DNA from: JAVJSD01 sp040219575 | GTDB lineage: Bacteria > Planctomycetota > Planctomycetia > Pirellulales > Pirellulaceae | Direction: 5' to 3' | DNA length: 64,000 bases | Assembly (NCBI GenBank): GCA_040219575.1 | Contig: JAVJSD010000054.1 | Coordinates: forward strand, 55,523 to 119,522 | Shown: positions 9,319-18,802 of the stretch, in pieces | How the letters are laid out: every line of letters begins with the position of its first letter | Numbering within the stretch: position 1 is the first letter of the stretch | The notes under the pieces: generated by a model | The model's database searches: none | The model's input: only the letters and a program-made list of their open reading frames with translations | Told to the model about the DNA's origin: nothing | Position numbers and translations under genes: made by a program

Positions 9319-10143
9319 TTACGCCTCGGTCCACCAGAAGAGGCGGCGCCGCGCCTCGTCGTCGAACTTGCCGGCGTATTCGCTCACCTCGAAGACCTCG
9401 ATCAGCGTGAGGGAATTTGCACGCTCGCCGTAGGCGGCGGTCAGCGCCTCGTCAAAGCGATCGGCGCGGGGAGCGAGATGACTTCGCACCCACTGCCGCA
9501 GCCACGCAAGCTGCTCTGGCGCGGAAGACGGCACCTGGTCGTCGATTCGTTCGTTGTAGGGCAGAAACTCGAACACCTGCGAGCGATGGCAGGCCAGCAT
9601 GTTCACGATCGCGTCGAAGTACGGTTCAATGTCGAGCACCACATCGGCCCGCAGCGGACAGGGCCGGGTGAACAGATCGGGCATGTAGGCCACCACGGGA
9701 TCGCGGCGCAGACTCGGCACGTCGGGCTCGACCAATGGCACGGTGACCATGTACGAGGCGTCCTGCACCGCCTGTCCCACGGCGCGATGATCGGGATGGT
9801 AGTCGTTGGTGCGATGCGTGAGCACCAGATCGGGCTGGTACGTGCGAATCTCGCGAATGATGCGCCGCCGAACCTCGAGCGTCGGTTGCAGCGCGCCGTC
9901 GGGAAAATCCCAGGTGACGTACTCCGCCCCGATCACCTCGCCGGCCGCCGCCGCTTCGAGACGCCGCAGGGCGACGAGCTCCTCGCTGGCGCGCCGATGA
10001 TGCCCCGCGCCGCCGTCGGTCACCGACACCATTTTCACGGTGTGCCCGGCCTGCCGATACAGCGCAGCAATGCCGCCGGCATGGTACTCCGCATCGTCGG
10101 GATGAGCGCCCAGGATGAGCAACTTGAGGGGTGCATCGGACAT
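9319..10143 (-). CDS. PIG-L/LmbE family deacetylase
   Basis: 274 aa Zn-dependent N-acetylglucosaminide deacetylase fold. The metal-binding signature AHPDDAEYHAGG is at residues 12-23. A second metal histidine lies in YHPDHRAVGQAV. SVTDGGAGHH is the usual active-site loop. No signal peptide. Planctomycetes carry many paralogues of this family. The sequence lacks the BshB1-type signatures seen in the other PIG-L gene of this window, so its sugar substrate is unknown. Monocistronic. Confidence 0.9.
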   Translation of the reverse strand: MSDAPLKLLILGAHPDDAEYHAGGIAALYRQAGHTVKMVSVTDGGAGHHRRASEELVALRRLEAAAAGEVIGAEYVTWDFPDGALQPTLEVRRRIIREIRTYQPDLVLTHRTNDYHPDHRAVGQAVQDASYMVTVPLVEPDVPSLRRDPVVAYMPDLFTRPCPLRADVVLDIEPYFDAIVNMLACHRSQVFEFLPYNERIDDQVPSSAPEQLAWLRQWVRSHLAPRADRFDEALTAAYGERANSLTLIEVFEVSEYAGKFDDEARRRLFWWTEA

Positions 10144-10230
10144 GGGAATTCGCGGCGGAATCGTCGTTGGGAGTGGGGTTGGGAGTGGGACCAGCCCTGC
10201 TGGCGATCATCATACACGGTGGGGAAGTTG

Positions 10231-10267
10231 GTGGTGAGTGGTGAGTGGTGAGGGGTGAGGGGTGAGG
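10231..10267. repeat. Heptamer microsatellite GGTGAGT/GGGTGAG
   Basis: Five or more 7-bp units (GGTGAGT, then GGGTGAG) lie between the PIG-L gene and the REC-GGDEF-CBS gene. The same units occur near 18703, 20525-20599 and 22012. Confidence 0.8.
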
Positions 10268-10370
10268 CGACGTCCGGGCGGTGATGTTCACCGCCGACCG
10301 TTCCACGAAGCGGGCGTCTGGCGCGGAATCGCGCCTGGCGACAGGGAAGCGGTGAGCGTCGAGGCGACGA

Positions 10371-11786
10371 TCAGTCGTCGGCGGCCGCGGTGGAGTACTC
10401 GTCCACCAACAGATACTCGGTGGGGCGCAGCGACTCGGCCTTCTCGGGCGAGAAGCTCTCCGTATGCAGCGGCTCGCTCAGGGAGGCGAGGTTGTCGCGC
10501 GTGATCAGTCCGGTGGGGCGGCCCTCATCGACGATCACGATCACCGAATTCGCGTCGCTGGATATCGATTCGACCAAGGCCGCAAACGACGTGTACTCGT
10601 TTTCCGTGGCGGGATGGGCGTTCATCACTTCGCGCACCGACCGCTTGCCGCGCCAACTGCTCGACAACCGGCTCCAGTCGGTTTCCTGCGTGACGACGCC
10701 CAACAGGGCGCCCTGGTCGTCAACGACCGGTACGGCGAACAACCGCGTTTGCCGTAGCACGACGGCCGCTCGCTCCACGGGGTCGTCCGTATGCAGCGTG
10801 ACGGTGCAGGGCGTCATCACATCGCGGGCGACCGTGTGTTCGAACAGCCGCCCGGGCGTCGCCAGTTCCGCCCAGGCCGCTTCCTCTTCGGCGAACTCGC
10901 CTTGGCGAACGACGCAGTTGCGTCCCGAGGTCTTGGCCAGGCGGAGCGCCTGTTCGGCCTGGGAAACGACTTCCAGCATCGCCGGCCCGCCGCCTTCACA
11001 ATCCGCCAGACCGATGCTGACGGTCGTGGGCAGCGGCGATTCGGCGCCGCCGAATTCCTCCTCGGCCACCGCCGCGCGGAGCGACTCCGCCCAGGATTGG
11101 CTCTCGACCGCGGTATGGTCGGGCAACAACACGGCCAGGCGGTCTTCGCCGAACACCGCGGCGACGGCGTGTTCGGGCAGGCTCTCGACGAGCATTTGGG
11201 CCACACGCGCCCGCAACTCATCGGCCGTTCGAACACCCCGGGATATGGGCACGCGGCCGAAGAAGTCGATGTCGACCAGTGCGCAGGTCGTGGCGAGACG
11301 GGCGCCCGCGCTCTGTTCGGTCAGTCTTACCAGCAGTTCCATGAAGGAGCGGCGGTTGGGCAGTCCGGTGACGGCGTCGAATCCGAGTTGCTCCCGCCAG
11401 CGTCGTTCGAACTCTCGCAGCCGCGCTCCCGCGCGGAGCCGGGCCAGCAATTCGCCGTAGACCACCGGCTTGGCGAGGAAGTCGTCGACGCCCGATTCAA
11501 TGGCGTCCGTCACCTCACCGGGGCCGCAGGTTTGCGTGAGCAGGAGGGTATAGATGTACGATAGCGACTCGTCGGCCGCGGACTCGCGGCACAACTCCAT
11601 GGCGTCGGGCAGGTTGTCGTCCACGATCAGGAATTCGGGCCGCTGCCGGTCGAGCGCCGCCCAGGCTTGCTCCACGTCCGCCGCCTCGAGCACCTGGTAG
11701 CCGAAGACTCCCAGAAACTTCGACAAGTGCCGCAGCAGCGTGCGGTCTCCCGCTACTACCAGAACGCGCAACGATCGACGGTTCAT
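10371..11786 (-). CDS. Response regulator with degenerate GGDEF domain and CBS pair
   Basis: 471 aa. Residues 5-120 are a receiver domain (phosphoacceptor pair D56/D57 in IVDDNLPD, conserved Lys106 in FLAKP). Residues 135-295 are a GGDEF domain (DAVTGLPNRRSF start, DIDFFG metal site) in which the GG(D/E)EF loop is replaced by FGEDRL at 212-217, so cyclase activity is unlikely. Residues 318-440 are two CBS motifs (RDVMTPCTVTLHTDDP; VREVMNAHPATENEYTS), usually nucleotide sensors. The start is the ATG of MNRRSLRVLVV; the frame stays open upstream but would overlap the divergent gene. Probably a cytoplasmic output or scaffold regulator. It is divergent from the FHA/EAL gene, which suggests a shared signalling module. 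Confidence 0.88.
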   Translation of the reverse strand: MNRRSLRVLVVAGDRTLLRHLSKFLGVFGYQVLEAADVEQAWAALDRQRPEFLIVDDNLPDAMELCRESAADESLSYIYTLLLTQTCGPGEVTDAIESGVDDFLAKPVVYGELLARLRAGARLREFERRWREQLGFDAVTGLPNRRSFMELLVRLTEQSAGARLATTCALVDIDFFGRVPISRGVRTADELRARVAQMLVESLPEHAVAAVFGEDRLAVLLPDHTAVESQSWAESLRAAVAEEEFGGAESPLPTTVSIGLADCEGGGPAMLEVVSQAEQALRLAKTSGRNCVVRQGEFAEEEAAWAELATPGRLFEHTVARDVMTPCTVTLHTDDPVERAAVVLRQTRLFAVPVVDDQGALLGVVTQETDWSRLSSSWRGKRSVREVMNAHPATENEYTSFAALVESISSDANSVIVIVDEGRPTGLITRDNLASLSEPLHTESFSPEKAESLRPTEYLLVDEYSTAAADD

Positions 11787-12123
11787 AACCTGTTTCCCGC
11801 GAAAACGGCGACAAGAAGAGAAGAGTAGAAGCGGGCGAAGCGCAACGGCTCCGAGGGAAGTATAGGTTACGACTTCGCCGCGCGCCGGCCTGCTTTTGGA
11901 TTCCGGCAATTGGCCCGCGACAATCGGCAAGTGCGTGCTATGTTTCATGATGCAGAGTCGTGCCCGGTCTCCATGCGTCACTCGCACGCATGGCGGCGCC
12001 GACTGCGCGAAGCGTGCGGGGGCAGCCATTCGACAAACCACGTCGGAGTGTTTCTGGACGCGGCCGCTGCGACGGCGGTCTGCGAACCTCACGAGGGAAG
12101 CCGAGGAAAGAGACGAGTCGACC
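11787..12123. promoter_or_regulatory. Divergent intergenic region between two signalling genes
   Basis: 337 bp that must contain both divergent promoters. Open frames on both strands here are in-frame upstream extensions of the flanking genes and lack domain content. A purine stretch GAGGAAAGAGACGAG just before 12124 supplies the ribosome binding site of the FHA gene. No clear sigma-70 boxes were identified. Confidence 0.4.
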
Positions 12124-13269
12124 ATGCCAACGCAACTGATGCAGGATCGCAAAGCGAGCGAAGCCTGGCTCGAGTACCACGGTCCCGACAGCAGCGCTCC
12201 AGAGCAGAAGCAACTGGAGACGTTCCCGTTCACGATCGGCCGCAATGAGTCGGCCGACCTGACCGTCGACTCCGGCCGCGTGTCGCGCGAGCACGCCGTC
12301 ATCACGTTCGAGCGAAACGAGTACGCCGTCCGCGATCTGAACAGCACCAACGGCACGTTTCTCAACGGCCAGCGGATCCAGCAGTCGCCGCTGTCGCACG
12401 GCGATGTGCTGGGCATCGCCGATATCGAATTCAGTTTCTGCTGCGCGTCGCGTGGGGCCAGCCGCAAGACGGTCACCCAGGTCATGTCGGCGGAGCACGA
12501 GACGCGCGTCGAGGGGGGCGACGACCAGACGATCGACGCCGTATGCGAAGTACGCCGCCTGCATGAACGACTCATGCGCTGCGCCGTCGACGCGCGGTAC
12601 GCCCCCATCGCCGGCCTCGTCGACGAGGCCGTGCTGGGCTATGAAATCAAAGACGTCGACGGCGGCGGCGCGGCCGCCTTCCTGCTCCAGGCCGAGTGCC
12701 GACTGCCCAGCCGATTACGCGCCATGCGCCGCCTGGCGGCGGTCGAGCGAGCCGCCGATCTCGATCCCTCGCACCGCTTGTTCGTACCGCTGGACGCCTC
12801 CGACGTCGACGGACCGGGGGCCACGCAGTCGCTCGAGACGCTGGCCGAAATCCTCCGCGCGCCCGACCGCCTCGTCGTGCAGATTCCCGACAGCGCCGCC
12901 TGCGACATCGCCTTCTTCCGCGATTTTCTGTCGCGGCTGCGAGGCCTGGGAATGGCCGTGGCCTACGACGGTTTCGCGGCGGGGGCGTCGCAGCTCTCGC
13001 GGCAAAGCGACATCGCCCCCGACTACCTGAAACTGGCGCCGTCGCTGGCCCGCAACGTATCGCGCAACCGCAACCTCCGCCGTAATCTGCGCGAGATCGT
13101 ACGCGCGGCGGAGGGAGTGGGGGCCGAGGTGGTCGCCACCGGCGTCGATGGCGCCGAGGCGGCCGGCATTTGCCGCGACCAAGGATGTCGCTTCGCCCAA
13201 GGCAGCTTCATCGGCGAAGGGCTCGCTCTCGAACAGCTGCTCCCCTCCGGCAACCTGCAACGTCGCTAA
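12124..13269 (+). CDS. FHA domain protein with degenerate EAL domain
   Basis: 381 aa. Residues 15-105 form an FHA phosphothreonine-binding domain with the binding residues in place: GR 39-40, SREH 54-57, and LNSTNG about 72-77. From about residue 155 to the end is an EAL-like barrel, recognised by VDEAVLGYEIKD at its start, VAYDGFAAGASQLS (usual DDFGTGYSSLS) and APDYLKLAPSLARN (usual D-LKID-SF). The EAL triplet and the catalytic acidic residues are missing, so it is probably a binding or scaffold domain, not a c-di-GMP phosphodiesterase. The ATG start sits behind a GA-rich site. The kinase gene begins 18 bp downstream. FHA next to a Ser/Thr kinase suggests that it reads the kinase's phosphothreonines. 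Confidence 0.88.
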   Translation: MPTQLMQDRKASEAWLEYHGPDSSAPEQKQLETFPFTIGRNESADLTVDSGRVSREHAVITFERNEYAVRDLNSTNGTFLNGQRIQQSPLSHGDVLGIADIEFSFCCASRGASRKTVTQVMSAEHETRVEGGDDQTIDAVCEVRRLHERLMRCAVDARYAPIAGLVDEAVLGYEIKDVDGGGAAAFLLQAECRLPSRLRAMRRLAAVERAADLDPSHRLFVPLDASDVDGPGATQSLETLAEILRAPDRLVVQIPDSAACDIAFFRDFLSRLRGLGMAVAYDGFAAGASQLSRQSDIAPDYLKLAPSLARNVSRNRNLRRNLREIVRAAEGVGAEVVATGVDGAEAAGICRDQGCRFAQGSFIGEGLALEQLLPSGNLQRR

Positions 13270-13287
13270 GCGACGGGATGACCAATC

Positions 13288-16200
13288 GTGAACATGCAAG
13301 CCGTCCGAACCAACGAACCGATTCCCGGGTACACCATCCGGGAGCGAATCGGCGCGGGCGGCTACGGAGAGGTGTGGAAGGCCGACGCGCCGGGCGGATT
13401 GTGCAAGGCCATCAAGTTCGTCTACGGGTATCTCGACGAGGACCGAGCCAGCCGCGAGCTGAAAGCGCTGAACCGCATCAAGGCGGTGCGCCATCCGTTC
13501 CTGCTGTCGCTGGAGCGGATCGAGGTCGTCGAGGGGCAGCTCGTGATCGTCACCGAATTGGCCGACGGCAGCCTGAAGGACTGCTTTGAACGGTTCCGCG
13601 CCGATTCGAATCCAGGCATCCCCCGCGGGCAGTTGGTGGACTTTCTGCGCGACGCCGCCGACGCGCTGGACTACATGAGCGACCAGCATTCGCTCCAGCA
13701 TCTCGACGTTAAGCCGGAAAACTTGCTGATGGTCGGGGGCCGCGTGAAAGTGGCCGACTTCGGGTTGGTGAAGGAGCTGCAGGACGTCACCTGCTCGCTG
13801 ATGGGTGGATTGACGCCGCTGTACGCGCCGCCCGAGTCGTTCGACGGACAGCCGTGCCATCGCAGCGATCAATACAGCCTGGCGATCGTCTATCAGGAGA
13901 TGCTGACCGGCGTGATGCCCTTTCCGGGCACCTCGGCGGCGCAGCTCGCCGCGCAGCATTTGCACAGTCGTCCGCGGCTGAACGCGCTGCCGGAGTCCGA
14001 TCAGCCGATCATCGGCAGGGCCTTGTCGAAGTCGCCGGACGATCGATTTCCAAGTTGTCGGGCGATGATCGACGCGCTCTGCGCCAGCCGTTCTTCGGGC
14101 GCGGTGGTCGGCGGCGACGCCACGCTTGTCTCGCCCCAATTCGCCTCGATGGACACGCCCACGGGCGCCGATCACGGCACCAGCGTAGGATCCACCTTTG
14201 AGGGGGCGCAAGGGCCGGCCGACACGCTGGATGCCTCTTCGGCCAGCGCGGCGCCGCGCCGATCGTCGCGTCCGCAGGCTCGCGTCAAGGTTTCGATTCC
14301 CCAGCTCAATCCGGAGCCGCGGATTGTCGCCCTCTCGTCGGCGCCGATTCATCGTGAAAGCATTCGCCTGCGACCGACCGTGCTGTTGGGCGTAGGCGGC
14401 ACCGCCGGACAAACGTTTGTGCGGTTGCGGCAATTGATGTTCGACCGATTCGGCGGCATGCAGAATCTTCCCGCCTTGCGGATGTTGCTGCTCGATACCG
14501 ACACACGGGCGCTGATGCGGACCACGCAAGGCGAGGACGAAATCGCCATCCCGCCGCGCGACACGTTGTCGCTGCCCTTGCGAAAGCCGCAAGACTACCG
14601 CAATCGTTCCAGCAAACTGCTGAAAACGATCAGCCGCCGCTGGCTCTACAACATCCCCCGGTCGCTGCTCACGGAAGGCTTGCGGCCCTTGGGACGCCTG
14701 GCGCTGATCGATCACTTGCCCGACGTCGAGCAGCGGCTAGAGGCGGTGCTGGCCGAGGCGATGTCGCCCGAGTCGCGGGCCACAACCGCCGAGCGGACGG
14801 GATTGGAAATGTCCGAGGAAGGCCTGCGCGTCGTGGTCGTGGCTTCGGTCTCGGGCGGTTCGGGAAGCGGCATGATTCTCGACCTGGCGGACGCCGTTCG
14901 AAAGACATGCCGCGCGTCGGGCGTCGAATCGCCCGAAGTCGTGGGGATGCTCACGCACTCGACCAGCCGAAATCCCAGCGCTCGCGACTTGGCGGTCGTC
15001 AACACGTACGCCTTCCTCCACGAATGGCGCAATCGGAACCTCGCACCGGCGCCTGCGGCGAACGAGTCGCAAGGGCCCCCGGTTGAACCAACGTTCGACG
15101 ACTTGCACCTGCTGCACTTAGGCGACGAACTGGACGATGCGTCGATGGCCGCCTCCGTCGATGCCTTGGCACGGCGGCTATACCTCGAGACGGCCAGCCC
15201 GGCGGTCGCCTTTTTCGACTATTGCCGCAAGGAAGGCGACGTGGGCGACCCCGGCGCCGAACCGACGCTCAAGTCGTGCGGACTATACCGCGTGGGGAAT
15301 TCCGCGGACACCGACCTGCCGCAAGCGGTCGAGTACCTTTCGCGGCGAATCGTCGACCGCTGGCTCGGCAACGAGGCCGATACCTCGGCGGCGGGAAAGT
15401 TGCCCGACGACGACGAGGTCGATCGCCTGACGTCGGAGTTGGCCGCGGGCATGGGACTCGACGCCGACTCACTGATCAAGGATTCGCTGGCGGTGGTCGA
15501 GAAGCAGTTCGACGGCGACGTGGAAAGCGTGTTGACGCGAACGTTGGCCGAAGCAGCGCCTCCTGAGGCGACGATCGACGAGAACCTGTTGCTGGCGCGA
15601 CGCGGTGAGATCCTGGAGCTGTTAGCCAAGCAATTCGATCCGCATGGCCCCGACAGCGTTCGCACGATGTCGGCCCTGGCGGCGCATTTCAACGCCCGCA
15701 CCGAGAAGCACGCCGCCGCCATCGACGCCTGGGTGGTGCAATTGTTCGACGGGGCGCGGACTCGCACCCGCGGCGCGTTGCGCGGGGCCGAGTGGATGGC
15801 GGCGCACCTCCGCGGCCTGCAGGACCACGTACAACAGATCCAAAAGCGACTCGATGCGCAGCGGCCGCAACTCGACGCTGCGATCCAGAACTTCAAGCCA
15901 CAGACGACGCGCAAGCCGGCGGCGACCGAACCGAACATCGGCCAACTGCTGGTGCAGTACGTGCGACTTCAGTTTTACATCATGGCGGCGCACGGCGCCC
16001 GGGGGGCGTTGCGGGCCCTCCTGCAGCGCCTGGGAGGCGCCATTGGCAGCGTCAAGGAACTGCGGCAGGAGTTGATGGCCGCCGCCAGCGAATTCGAACG
16101 CGTGGAGTTCGACGAGCCGAGCGAACCGGACGGCTGGAGCGCCGTGTCTCCCGAGGAGGGGGCGATGAAGGCTCTGCGGCAGCGGTCCGCCGAGATCATC

Positions 16201-16710
16201 GCTCGCATCGACCGCCATATGCGCGACGAGTTTTTCGCGCCGCAGGGGGGCATGATCGCCGCCATGTCGTCGTTGCGGGCGACGCTTCCCAACGCCTTGC
16301 GGAACGTCGTGCGGAAGGCCGTCCGCGCCGCCCAAAGCCGAGGCGACGCCATCGAACGGATGCTCGACGGCGACTCCGAGCATGCTTCGAGCGGGCCGAA
16401 TCTGCGCGATGCGCTGGCGTCGGCCACGCCGAAACTGCTGGAGTGCGGTGGGGCGAAGCGACTGCTAGCTGTCTTGCCCTATGGGTGCAATCCGCTGCCG
16501 CTGCAAGACGCGATGGAGCGTGAATTCGGCGAGACGCCCACGGTCGTAATGGACGGCGCCGAGGAGGCGATATTCTGCTACGAGGTCGAGCAATTGGCGG
16601 TCAATCACGTCGCCGCCGCCCTGCTCGATGAGCGCCGCGATCTGGCCGAAGTCGCTTCCCGCGTGCACACCCGCAGCGACGTCGAGTGGCGGGAGTGGGG
16701 GAAATCCTGA
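13288..16710 (+). CDS. Ser/Thr protein kinase fused to tubulin-like domain
   Basis: 1140 aa, GTG start (an ATG two codons later is possible). Residues 14-270 are a Hanks-type kinase: glycine loop IGAGGYGEV 21-29, Lys43 in KAIK, catalytic loop HLDVKPEN 138-145 (Leu replaces the RD arginine), DFG 157-159, APPE activation end. After a Ser/Pro linker, residues about 360-700 match the prokaryotic tubulin-like family: VGVGGTAGQTFVRLR near 367, and the tubulin/FtsZ nucleotide signature as SGGSGSGM at 522-529. The rest (about 700-1140) is helical with coiled-coil character. No membrane helix. It is 18 bp behind the FHA/EAL gene. Likely a GTP-dependent filament or switch coupled to phosphorylation; the role is unknown. 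Confidence 0.88.
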   Translation: MNMQAVRTNEPIPGYTIRERIGAGGYGEVWKADAPGGLCKAIKFVYGYLDEDRASRELKALNRIKAVRHPFLLSLERIEVVEGQLVIVTELADGSLKDCFERFRADSNPGIPRGQLVDFLRDAADALDYMSDQHSLQHLDVKPENLLMVGGRVKVADFGLVKELQDVTCSLMGGLTPLYAPPESFDGQPCHRSDQYSLAIVYQEMLTGVMPFPGTSAAQLAAQHLHSRPRLNALPESDQPIIGRALSKSPDDRFPSCRAMIDALCASRSSGAVVGGDATLVSPQFASMDTPTGADHGTSVGSTFEGAQGPADTLDASSASAAPRRSSRPQARVKVSIPQLNPEPRIVALSSAPIHRESIRLRPTVLLGVGGTAGQTFVRLRQLMFDRFGGMQNLPALRMLLLDTDTRALMRTTQGEDEIAIPPRDTLSLPLRKPQDYRNRSSKLLKTISRRWLYNIPRSLLTEGLRPLGRLALIDHLPDVEQRLEAVLAEAMSPESRATTAERTGLEMSEEGLRVVVVASVSGGSGSGMILDLADAVRKTCRASGVESPEVVGMLTHSTSRNPSARDLAVVNTYAFLHEWRNRNLAPAPAANESQGPPVEPTFDDLHLLHLGDELDDASMAASVDALARRLYLETASPAVAFFDYCRKEGDVGDPGAEPTLKSCGLYRVGNSADTDLPQAVEYLSRRIVDRWLGNEADTSAAGKLPDDDEVDRLTSELAAGMGLDADSLIKDSLAVVEKQFDGDVESVLTRTLAEAAPPEATIDENLLLARRGEILELLAKQFDPHGPDSVRTMSALAAHFNARTEKHAAAIDAWVVQLFDGARTRTRGALRGAEWMAAHLRGLQDHVQQIQKRLDAQRPQLDAAIQNFKPQTTRKPAATEPNIGQLLVQYVRLQFYIMAAHGARGALRALLQRLGGAIGSVKELRQELMAAASEFERVEFDEPSEPDGWSAVSPEEGAMKALRQRSAEIIARIDRHMRDEFFAPQGGMIAAMSSLRATLPNALRNVVRKAVRAAQSRGDAIERMLDGDSEHASSGPNLRDALASATPKLLECGGAKRLLAVLPYGCNPLPLQDAMEREFGETPTVVMDGAEEAIFCYEVEQLAVNHVAAALLDERRDLAEVASRVHTRSDVEWREWGKS

Positions 16711-16762
16711 ATTCGGATCGCAGAATCCAGATTGCCGCCGGGCGGTCGTCGGCGTCTTCATC

Positions 16763-16804
16763 AAATCTGAAATCTGCACTATCCGCAATCAGAAATCTGA
16801 AATC
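16763..16804. repeat. Heptamer microsatellite AAATCTG
   Basis: AAATCTG occurs twice back to back (16763-16776), then AAATCTG followed by AAATC at 16793-16804 after a 16-bp interruption containing its partial reverse complement (GCAATCAG). Lies between the kinase gene and typA. Confidence 0.7.
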
Positions 16805-16891
16805 CCCTCCCCTGTGAGGAACGCCGGTCGCTTTGCTACGATGCAGCGGTATGTCCCCCCCGCTCCCCTTCCCGCCCCGGGTTCCACCTCC

Positions 16892-18703
16892 ATGCGTCGC
16901 GACGACCTACGGAATATCGTCATCATCGCCCACGTCGACCACGGCAAGACGACGCTGGTCGATTGTCTGTTGCGGCAGAGCGGCCAGTTCCGCGACGCCC
17001 AACTGCGGGGAGAGCGGATCCTCGACAACAACGATCTGGAGCGGGAGCGGGGCATCACCATCCTCGCCAAGAACATCGCCCTGCCGTACAAGGGGGTGAA
17101 GATCAACATCATCGACACCCCCGGCCACGCCGACTTCGGCGGCGAGGTGGAACGCGTGCTGCGAATGGCCGATGGGGCCCTGGTGCTGGTCGACGCCGCC
17201 GAGGGGCCGATGCCGCAAACCCGGTTCGTGCTGACCAAGGCGCTCGAATGCGGGCTGCGCCCCATCGTGCTGGTGAACAAGATCGATCGCCCCGACGCTC
17301 GCTCGCACGCCGCGCTGGATGAAGCCTTGGAGTTGATTCTCGACCTCGGCGGTGAGCATCACCTGGAGGACTTTCCGCACATCTTCACCACGGCCAAGGA
17401 GGGCTACGCCACGTCCGACCCCGACGTGCCGGGCACGTCGATGGCGCCGCTGCTGGACATGGTGCTGGAGCGCGTGCCGGGACCCGCCATCGAGGTCGAC
17501 GCGCCGCTGCAAATGCTGGTCACCACGCTCGACTGGTCGGAGTACGTCGGCCGCATCGCCATCGGCCGAATTCAAGCCGGCACGATCCGCAAGGGACAAA
17601 CGGTCGCCTTGCTGCAAGGAGGAGGAAAAGTCGTCGAGGAAAAAATCGCCGGTCTGTTCACGTTCCACAACCTGGGACGCACCGAGGCCGACGAGGTGAC
17701 GGCGGGCGACATCGCGGCGGTGGTCGGACTGGAAGGCGTTGAGATCGGCGACACGATTTGCCATCGCGATCATCCCCGGGCGATGCCGCGGCTGAGCGTC
17801 GATGAACCGACGCTGGAAATGCTGTTCATGATCAACAGTTCGCCGCTTTCGGGACGCGACGGCAAGTACGTCACGAACCGGCAGTTGCGCGAGCGGTTGA
17901 TGAAGGAACTGGAACGCAACGTGGCGCTCCGCGTGCGGCCGGTCGAGGGCTCCGACTCGTTCGCCGTCTCGGGCCGCGGCGTGCTGCACCTGGCCGTGTT
18001 GATCGAGACCATGCGTCGCGAGGGCTATGAACTTTCGGTCGGCAAGCCGCAGGTGATTCTGCGGGAGATTGACGGACGGCTGTGTGAACCGTTCGAGTCG
18101 CTGGTGGTGGAGGTGCCGTCGGAGCGGCTTGGCCCGGTGATGGAGCTCGTCGGCGAGCGGCGCGGCGAACTGCTGGAAATGAGCTCGCGCGGCTCGTTCA
18201 CGCACGCCACTTTCTCGATCCCCGCCCGAGGCCTGATCGGCATGCGGACGCGGCTGCTGAACGCCACGCAAGGCGAAGCGATCATGCATCACCGCTTCGA
18301 CCGCTACCGCGCCAGCGAGGGCGAAACGCCGCATCGCTCCAACGGCGTGATGATTTCCATGGTCTCGGGAAAAGCCGTCGGCTACGCGCTCGACGGCCTG
18401 CAGCAACGGGCGGAGCTGTTCGTCGGCCCTGGCGACGACGTGTACGAGGGGATGATCGTCGGCGAAAACAGCCGCGACAACGACTTGGCGGTGAACCCCT
18501 GCCGCGAGAAGAAACTCACCAACGTCCGCGCCGCCGGCAGCGACGACAATATCCTGCTCAAGCCGCCGCGTCTGCTCTCGCTGGAGGCCGCCCTGGAGTA
18601 TATCGAGGACGACGAACTGGTGGAGATCACGCCCTCGACCATTCGGCTGCGGAAGATGCTGCTGAAAGAGTCGGAACGCAAGCGGGAAGCCCGACGGGCG
18701 TGA
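16892..18703 (+). CDS. typA: Translational GTPase TypA/BipA
   Basis: 603 aa, ribosome-binding GTPase involved in ribosome assembly and stress adaptation. G1 AHVDHGKTTL at 13-22, G2 region RERGITILAKN, G3 DTPGHADFGGEV, G4 NKIDRPDA. EF-Tu domain 2, domain V and the TypA-specific C-terminal domain follow (RGLIGMRTRLL, then GEAIMHHRF, AVNPCREKKLTNVRAAGSDD). I start at MRRDDLRNIVIIAHVDHGK, which matches family length. A longer frame from 16835 or 16628 adds a Pro-rich tail with no homologous counterpart. A heptamer microsatellite lies just upstream and another follows the stop. Confidence 0.97.
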   Translation: MRRDDLRNIVIIAHVDHGKTTLVDCLLRQSGQFRDAQLRGERILDNNDLERERGITILAKNIALPYKGVKINIIDTPGHADFGGEVERVLRMADGALVLVDAAEGPMPQTRFVLTKALECGLRPIVLVNKIDRPDARSHAALDEALELILDLGGEHHLEDFPHIFTTAKEGYATSDPDVPGTSMAPLLDMVLERVPGPAIEVDAPLQMLVTTLDWSEYVGRIAIGRIQAGTIRKGQTVALLQGGGKVVEEKIAGLFTFHNLGRTEADEVTAGDIAAVVGLEGVEIGDTICHRDHPRAMPRLSVDEPTLEMLFMINSSPLSGRDGKYVTNRQLRERLMKELERNVALRVRPVEGSDSFAVSGRGVLHLAVLIETMRREGYELSVGKPQVILREIDGRLCEPFESLVVEVPSERLGPVMELVGERRGELLEMSSRGSFTHATFSIPARGLIGMRTRLLNATQGEAIMHHRFDRYRASEGETPHRSNGVMISMVSGKAVGYALDGLQQRAELFVGPGDDVYEGMIVGENSRDNDLAVNPCREKKLTNVRAAGSDDNILLKPPRLLSLEAALEYIEDDELVEITPSTIRLRKMLLKESERKREARRA

Positions 18704-18736
18704 TTGGTGGTGAGGGGTGACTGGTGAGGGGTGAGA
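18703..18736. repeat. GGTGAGG/GGGTGA heptamer-type repeat after typA
   Basis: Four GGTGAGG-type units with a few substitutions lie directly after the typA stop codon. Same family as 10231 and 20525. Confidence 0.65.
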
Positions 18737-18802
18737 ATGGACACCCCAACGCCGCTCCAAGCCGACGGCTTCGCCGTCGTTGTTTGTCGACTTGCCGCTC
18801 TG

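Noticed and set aside
11787..12608. N-terminal extension of the REC-GGDEF-CBS gene
   Set aside because: It would overlap the divergent FHA gene by several hundred bases and lacks domain content; the receiver domain begins at 11786.
12715..14715. Open frame of 666 codons antisense to FHA/EAL and kinase genes
   Set aside because: Arg/Gln-rich shadow frame covering two well-supported genes.
16628..16891. N-terminal extension of typA
   Set aside because: Crosses a microsatellite and the end of the kinase gene; TypA family members begin where MRRDDLRNIV starts.
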